From: Proteles cristata cristata | Taxonomy: Eukaryota; Chordata; Mammalia; Carnivora; Hyaenidae | Direction: 5' to 3' | Assembly: GCA_017311185.1 (NCBI GenBank) | Contig: JAESUZ010003377.1 | Span: forward strand, 310,001 to 374,000 | DNA: 64,000 nt | Shown here: piece by piece, positions 58,230 through 64,000 of the stretch | Layout: each line of letters opens with the position of its first letter | How positions within the stretch are numbered: position 1 is the first letter of the stretch | The notes under the pieces: generated by a model | What the model was told of the DNA's origin: nothing | Database searches by the model: none | Seen by the model: only the letters and a program-made list of their open reading frames with translations | Made by a program: the position numbers and the translations under genes

Positions 58230-58314
58230 AAAAGTTGGGTTTGTTTTTCTTCTAGTGCTTTAATAAGGTAAGGTGTAACATTTAAACATTTGAACCCTCT
58301 AGACAGCCTTGTTA

Positions 58315-58510
58315 ATAGAAATTTCTGCGATGACAGATATATTTTGCACTGTCCAGTCTCATGGTCACTAATCCCATGTGGTTCTTGACCACGTGAAATG
58401 CGGCTGATGTGATTAAATAAATTGCTATTTACTTTTATACAATTTTAGTTAATTTAGATTTAAATAGCCACACATGGCTAGTGGCTACTATAGTATAAGC
58501 ATACATCTAG
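58315..58510. mobile_element. DNA-transposon-like remnant with inverted ends
   Basis: GCACTGTCCAGTCTCATGGT near the left and CACATGGCTAGTGGCTACTA near the right match a known mammalian non-autonomous element rich in 'ccacatgtggct'. The family name is uncertain. Confidence 0.5.
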
Positions 58511-59966
58511 AATTTACTGTGGTATGAAGTTTGCAGTAAGGATTGCTTCCTCTCCCCGCTGAATGCCCAATCAGGTTTTCCCAAGATCATCTACCGAACT
58601 TACCTTTTCTCCTTGATTTGAAATGGCACCATTATCATACGCTCGATTCCTATGTGCGTGGAGTCTATTTTTGGACACTCTGCTTGGCTCCGTTGATTAT
58701 ACTGAAGCTCTGTATCTGCAAAGAACTGTTGGACAGCCCCTCTAGTTACAGCAGCTCAGAAGGGTAGGATCGCTCAACAGAAGCATCTATTCACTAGCCT
58801 TAGCACAGCAGATGGCAATTCATTCCTTGGTATTTCCTGCACTTCTCTGTCCCATTTCCATCTATTTTCACCTTAATATGTAACCTCTAATATCTACACT
58901 AACAGTGATGGCAGAGAACGTAGTGACACAGTTCGAGGAGTGAGGTGTCATTTTAAGAAGTAAAATGCGTATACAGATAGTGCGCATACACCCACACCCA
59001 CGGAGCCCCAAAGTGTTATGGGGATGATCTCAAGGCAAATGGTAATGGGTAGAGGTTCCGCTTCAGTATCTTCAGCTGTGCATCCGTGGGCCTCCCACGC
59101 CGAACAGTAGTCATTCCTCACCCATCGTGACCCACTCCCAAAGCTCCGGGTTATGACGAGTGTATCTCAGAAGACATCAGCTCTTTCAAGGGCCCACTCT
59201 CTGGCTGACCATTGCACCGTGCCTGAGCTCCCGCCCAGGGGTCCACCCCCCAGTCTCTTACTGTGTTCTTGGGTGAGTTCACATAAAGTAGGCTCTGCCA
59301 GGCTACCTTTTCTACATCCATGTGGCCCAAAGGAAACTGATATACCAAGTGTTGGGCGTCTGTGCAACTGTGTGGTACCCTCTCTCCTAACCTTGCCATT
59401 AGTGGGGTGTTCCAGTCAGCACCCCATCTCAGGGCCCTCTAATGGGGACCAGACTATGGTTCTCTGGAGCCCACTCATCGGCTCGCCATCCCAAGGTAGC
59501 AGGGTGGCCACGGGTGTCTGCAGCTCGATCCCCATCCAGGTGGGAGAGAGACAGGTAGCCCTGCGTCTTGGGGCTTTTGGGGGTTGGAGGTGGGAGTCAT
59601 GTGAAATAATAAGCATCCCCCTCCCCCCCCCCCCCGAGCTGGACCATTCTCTATTCCTATAAATATCTCCACTATGCTCTAGTCTCTGCCTGGAGAACCT
59701 GTTTATGGTAGGTAGTAGGCTTAAAGAGCAGAGCATGGTCAGCTGACGATAACTCCCATTGGCATGTGTCTTGAAGGTCTACATTAGAACCCAAGGTGAC
59801 TTATCCCCTATTGCACTTGGGAATTGGACCTTCCCTGAAATTCTAAGACAAGAGAAGAAACAAATACGATGGTACATGAACATCTTCCATGACTTTTGAA
59901 TCTTCCCTGATTTCCTTTCTCTTCTCCCTCTCTTTTTAACCTCTTCTAGCTCTTTTCTCAGAGCTT
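58511..59966. other. Intergenic sequence
   Basis: No gene was recognised. A C run lies at about 59622-59635. Open frames here are short and non-conserved in appearance. Confidence 0.5.
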
Positions 59967-59982
59967 ATCAGATTCTTTTCTT

Positions 59983-60015
<33 letters not shown>

Positions 60016-60158
60016 AGGGTGCACAAGCAGGGCGGGGGCAGAGAGAAGGAGAGAGAATCCTAAGAAGGTTCCACGCTTAGCTTGGATTTCGATGTGGGGC
60101 TCCATCTCATGACCGTGAGACTTGGATACTTAACCGACTGAGACACCCAGACACCCCT
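59967..60158 (-). mobile_element. Old felid/carnivore SINE
   Basis: (GA)n expansion at 59982-60009 and AACCGACTGAGACACCCAGA at the head. Shortened and diverged; flanks GATTCTTTTCTT and GGATTCTCTT hint at a TSD. Confidence 0.82.
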
Positions 60159-61034
60159 TCTTGGATTCTCTTATAATGAAGCACAAGGAACACAGGGGGA
60201 GGGGAAGAGAAATTCTTAAAAAGTTGGCATGCGCCACCCATTGTGTAGTTCAAAGGTGTTGCCAGGGAGGCAGAAGCCCACCACGCTGCACCCCGGCTCC
60301 TGAGCTTCAGGCAGGAACCTGTTTGGCCGGGGCAGTGCATGGAGTGGGGGTGCACAGGCCGGGTGCGGGGCCATACAGACAGCGCTGCAGCTTTACTAGT
60401 GTTATAGGGTCTCCGGGAACAGGCAGTGTTACGCTATGCTCAGTTGCGAAAAATTCTTAATTAATAAGAATTTAAAGAAGACCAATTGTAGCCCACCGTG
60501 CACAGACCTGGGCACTGGGACCACACTGTCATGAATGCACCAATTGTCCTCATTGGCAAATGTCATCAAAGGGAGAGTATATGGCTTGTAATAGGGGCTC
60601 AGCTAAGTCTCCATTCATTTTCTCAATCGTTTAGAATGGAGTTTCCCTCACTGGTGAAACATAAAGCCTTATGCACCTCTCTGCCAATACTAGATTTTAA
60701 AATCAGGTTGAGGGCTTTAGGCTTGTATTTGAGTACCAGAAATACAAACCTATAATCAGAGGCAGGTTGCTGGCGCCTGTGTCTGCTGTATCATGCGGCT
60801 GCTGGGCCACCTGGATGTGACTTCACGTGTACCCAGCTCTCTGCACCGTGTGTCAGCCTCTCTCTCTCTCTCTCGGGTGTAACGATGGTTTTGTCTGCCA
60901 CACGTCCCTGGACGAGTGCCCAGAATGAGCTTCCAGAATGAGCTCCTGCTTGAGTAGAGAGGCAGGTAAGGGAAAGAGCATCAGGATGTGGCTTCTGATG
61001 CTTGTTCTGGGCACCTCTGAACCCTTGTTGTGCT
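60159..61034. other. Intergenic sequence
   Basis: No gene was recognised. (TC)n microsatellite at about 60858-60874. Confidence 0.5.
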
Positions 61035-61488
61035 TCCTCGGGCTGCTGAGACAAAGCCCCGCAAACTAGTGGTGCAAGACAGTAGAAATCAGCCTCGTGG
61101 GATGGAGGCCAGAAGTCCAAACTCAAAGGTGTCACACAGGGCTTGATCCTCCTGAGACTCCATGGTCAAGCCTTCCATGCCCGTCCCCTGGCTCTGCCAG
61201 CCATCCTTGACGTTCCTTGGTTTGTTGACGCATCACCTCTATTCTGTGTTTAAAATATTACGGCTCTCCCTGTGCAGATCCCGTGTTTTGCCTTTTCTTT
61301 ATAAGGACATTAGTCACACGGATGCAGGGCCCTACTAGCATGATCTCAACTTTCCTACTTAGTTAAGTACCTGCAAAACCTTATTTAAATAAAGCACACA
61401 TTCACAGGTGCCAGAGAGGTGACCTCGTGGTGGTGGTGGTGGGAGAGGGAGGAGGGGGACACAATTCAACCGCTGACACCCTGGAACC
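61035..61488 (-). mobile_element. MaLR-type LTR
   Basis: Reverse text: GGGCTGCTGAGACAAAGCCC, GGAGGCCAGAAGTCCAAACT, TTTATAAGGACATTAGTCAC and GGGGACACAATTCAACCGCT. A (GTG)n run lies at about 61425-61441. Confidence 0.65.
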
Positions 61489-62716
61489 CTGGCTCGCTGT
61501 TTGCGTGCTTACTGCGGGTGTCCCGAGGAAGACTGGCGCTAAGCTGGCTCCCGCCTCGTTTTCCTGGTGTGACACCCAGCCAGCCTGCGATAAATTACAT
61601 CTTCCCTGCGCTCCTGGAAGAGCTAACGCTCTTCAGTAGCTACATGAGTGTTCTTCATTTGGTCACAAAAACCTCAAACCGATGCATCAAAAACAAAGGC
61701 AGAAGATCAGCTTCGGGTAAACAAAAACCTGCCATCATCTTTTCTTACCTCTAACCACTGGCCTTTTGGTCTAATTGAGTTACTGTGTTTGAACCCAAGC
61801 CAGCGTTTATTTCCCCTCTCTGAGATCTGAAATGAATTTCTGTGAAAGCACACACTCGCCATGTCAGTTCTGAATTCTGGTCCCTTAATTTGGTGTTTTT
61901 GTCGCTGGCGCCCGTGCTGTTTCCTGTAAAGGCAGACCAATGCCTTTGCTATCAGGGCTCCCTGGCAGCATGACCCTGGGTCATAATCCCAGATAGGGGG
62001 TAATTTCACCAGTGTTTATGGAACGCTCCCCTCGATCCTGTCTCCTCCATCTGCCTCTACTGGGTTCAGTTTGGAGACCTCAAGCTTCAAACTGGCCAAT
62101 CCTGGTGGTCACCCAAGAGGCACAGGCAGGCCAGGAGCCTTCTTGCTCTTTCTTCCATTTCTCTATGCAACTGGATCCTGATCTTTGCCTTGTCTACGTC
62201 TTCGAATGGCTGGACGTTTCTTTGGAAACAAATTCCTGATGCTGAAATCTCGGGCCTTTTCCAGAGATGCTGCTGGCATCCTGCTCAGTTGAGGTTCAGA
62301 CCCTGTGCCTGGGGGCGGCAGGAGGAAAGGGCTGGGGTTCCAGCATCCGTAGCCTCCCTGTTCTCAGAGGCGGCCCTGCCCCTGGAGGAAGCCTGGGGCA
62401 GCCCGCTAGAGCCATTTGTCTCACTTCAAGAAGGTCCACTCCTCGACTAGTCTGGCGCGGCTGGGAAGAGGCATTTTTGCCCACTTCTCCTAGGGGTAGC
62501 CCTATGCCACCCTCACCCCAATACTATGTACCTGCTGCCCCCATTCCTGGACTCTCCTGACCTCTGCTCCTTGGCTCTCAGCTCGCCCTTTGCCTGCTTC
62601 AGGTGTCTCAACTCCTGCTAGGTCAGCATCACTCTTTGGTCTGCTTCCCCGATTCCCACCCACTGCGATGGCTTGCTTCTGTTCTTGTGCTATTTGGAGT
62701 GCCTTTAAATATCCTC
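61489..62716. other. Intergenic sequence
   Basis: No gene or classified repeat was recognised. Confidence 0.5.
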
Positions 62717-62820
62717 CTGGGGCACCTGGTTGGCTCAGTCGGTGGAGCATATAACTCTTTGCTCAGGGCTATAAGTCTGAGCCCCACATTGGGTGTAGAG
62801 ATACTTAAAATAAAATTTTG
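62717..62820 (+). mobile_element. Short carnivore SINE variant
   Basis: Head GGGGCACCTGGTTGGCTCAG but a short body ending GGGTGTAGAGATACTTAAAA and AATAAAATTTT, without the CT-rich region. A shorter, probably older tRNA-Lys SINE type. Confidence 0.8.
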
Positions 62821-62825
62821 AAAAT

Positions 62826-63026
62826 CTTTTTTTTTAGATTTTTAAAAATTTATTTTGAGAGTAGAGAGAGAACGAGAGGGTAGGAGCAGAGAGAGGGAAA
62901 ATCCCAAGGAGGCTCTTGTGCTGTTGGGTGCAAAGCCTGATGCAGGGCTCAAACCCAAGAACTGTGAGATTATGACCTGAGCTGCAAGAGTCGACATTCA
63001 ACTGACTGAGCCACCCAGGAGCTCCT
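62826..63026 (-). mobile_element. Old felid/carnivore SINE
   Basis: Reverse, diverged, ending CAACTGACTGAGCCACCCAG. Forms an inverted pair with the short SINE to its left. Confidence 0.85.
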
Positions 63027-63435
63027 AAAAAAAATTTTAAACAAATCCTCCACTGTTACATGACTCTATTGTGATATATTTAATCAACTTCTTTAATTAA
63101 AAAATTTTTAATGTTTATTTTTGAGAGAGAGAGAGAGAATGCATGTGCTCATAAGGGCAGAGAGGAGCAGAGAGGCAGACAGAATCCGAAGTGAGCTCCA
63201 GGATCTGGAGCTGTCGTGCGCCTGATGTGGTGCTTGAACTCCGGAACCACAAGATCATGACCTGAGCCAAGTTGGACGCTTAACTGACTGGAGCCACCCG
63301 CGGGCCCCTGGCTCACCAATGTTTATTTTGGATAATCAAATAATTTCCATTTTGTCATTACAAAGAAGTTGCGTTGAACAGCCTTTATACAAATATGTTT
63401 ATACAGCTCTTTGACTCTTTTCTTAGAGTAAATTC
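63027..63435 (-). mobile_element. Old L1-like sequence split by a SINE
   Basis: Pieces at 63040-63097 and 63309-63430 (GGATAATCAAATAATTTCC, GAAGTTGCGTTGAACAGCC) resemble reverse old-L1 text like that at 55.6 kb. The match is weak. Confidence 0.4.
63098..63308 (-). mobile_element. Felid SINE, diverged
   Basis: Reverse copy from TTTTTAATGTTTATTTTTGAG to GGAGCCACCCGCGGGCCCC, with a short deletion in the middle (GAGCTGTCGTGCGCCTGATG). Confidence 0.88.
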
Positions 63436-64000
63436 TTTTTTTAAATTATTTATTTTATTTATTTTTTTAATAGTTTATTGTCAAGTTGGTTTCCATATAA
63501 CACCCAGTGCTCATCCCACAAGTGCCCTCCTCCATGCCCATCACCCCCCTTCACTTCCCCCACCCATCATCAGCCCTCGGTTTGTTCTCAGCATTCAAGA
63601 GTCTATGGGTTGCCTCCCCTCCCTCTCCCCACTAATTTCCCACTTTTCTCCCCACGGATCCTCTGTTAAGTTCTCCTAATCCTCCCTATACGTGCAAACT
63701 TATGGTAGCTGTCCTTCTTTGCCTGACTTATTTCGCTCAGCATAACACCCTCAAGGTCCATCCTTGTTGCTACACATGGCCAGATTTCATTGTTTCTCAT
63801 TGCCATGTAGTATCCCATGTATAGATGAAACCACATCTTCTTGATCCATTCGTCCGTTGATGGACACTTAGGCTCTTTCCATGTTTTGGCTATTGTGGAG
63901 AGTGCTGCTATGAACATTGGGGTCCATGTGCCCCTATGCATCAGCACTCCTGTATCCTTGGTAAATTCTAGGAGTGCTATTGCTGGGTCATAGGGGTCTA
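63436..64000 (-). pseudogene. Felid L1 3' end and ORF2 C-terminus, cut by window edge
   Basis: Reverse orientation. From the 3' UTR (ATAACACCCAGTGCTCATCC near 63500) into ORF2. The minus frame 63947-63666 shows STIAKTWKEPKCPSTDEWIK, a typical L1 ORF2p C-terminal region, followed by MGYYMAMRNNEIW and MDLEGVMLSEISQ. This part stays open for 93 codons, so the copy is relatively young. The rest of the element lies beyond 64000, so its intactness is unknown. Confidence 0.9.

Larger units (their letters stand above)
55000..58310 (-). mobile_element. Nested L1 complex
   Basis: 55020-55810 (TTTTTCACTTAATTATGTATC, GATGGAATTACTGGGTCAAAGG) and about 57290-58310 (TTTTCTTCTAGTGCTTTAAT) read as parts of one old L1 ORF2/3' region in reverse. 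55830-57290 is a second L1 in reverse (CAATCAATGGACACTTAGGC, GGATTGCTGGATCATAGGG, CAACATCTGTTATGTCTTGTG) inserted in it. Seven SINEs cut the complex. All coding sequence is broken. Confidence 0.65.

Noticed and set aside
63666..63947. Host protein-coding gene for the 93-codon minus-strand frame
   Set aside because: The sequence is L1 ORF2p C-terminus, so it belongs to a retrotransposon.

Overview
This is vertebrate nuclear DNA, almost certainly from a felid. The strongest evidence is about 33 copies of the tRNA-Lys-derived SINE typical of cats. Its head carries a GGGTGGCTCAGTCGGTTAAG-like A-box region, followed by a CT-rich body and an AATAAATAAA tail. The copies lie in both orientations, and many have intact target-site duplications (TSDs). 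Carnivore L1, MaLR LTR, MER5-type, L2 and MIR remnants fill in the rest. No bacterial, phage, plasmid or CRISPR-like organisation is present.

Only one protein-coding segment can be supported: the first coding exon of AGAP1 (Arf-GAP with GTPase-like, PH and ankyrin domains), on the minus strand at 34546-34708. It encodes residues 1-54 and ends in a consensus splice donor. The exon sits in a strong CpG island (about 34.18-35.72 kb). Everything left of it (1-34545) is therefore the 5' part of AGAP1 intron 1. Everything right of about 35.5 kb is promoter-proximal and then intergenic DNA upstream of the gene.

Layout: 1-23.6 kb is GC- and CpG-rich intron with SINEs, old LTR/L1 remnants, a 59-bp tandem repeat (7.9-8.06 kb), a long CA repeat (19.8 kb) and two CpG-dense patches (18.5-19.0 and 20.4-20.95 kb). 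23.6-28.7 kb is SINE-free intron. 28.7-29.7 kb holds two SINEs and a MER5-like element. 29.7-37.97 kb is an 8.2-kb SINE-free block around the promoter. 36.7-38.9 kb is an old L1 split by an LTR and a SINE. 39-64 kb is AT-richer intergenic DNA dense in SINEs, L1, LTRs and microsatellites. A felid L1 3' end runs off the right edge.

No undescribed multi-gene system is present. The observations most worth checking are regulatory. They are a DR5 retinoic-acid-response-element match (35826-35842) with the same two half-sites as the classical RARB2 element, a ZNF143/THAP11-type promoter motif (35441-35460), and two very short upstream ORFs before the AGAP1 start. The retrotransposon record is also unusual: a 65-bp internally deleted SINE with a perfect 13-bp TSD, a tandem SINE pair inside one perfect 16-bp TSD, and a diagnosable second SINE subfamily. 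Repeat family names come from memory of consensus sequences; no database search was run.
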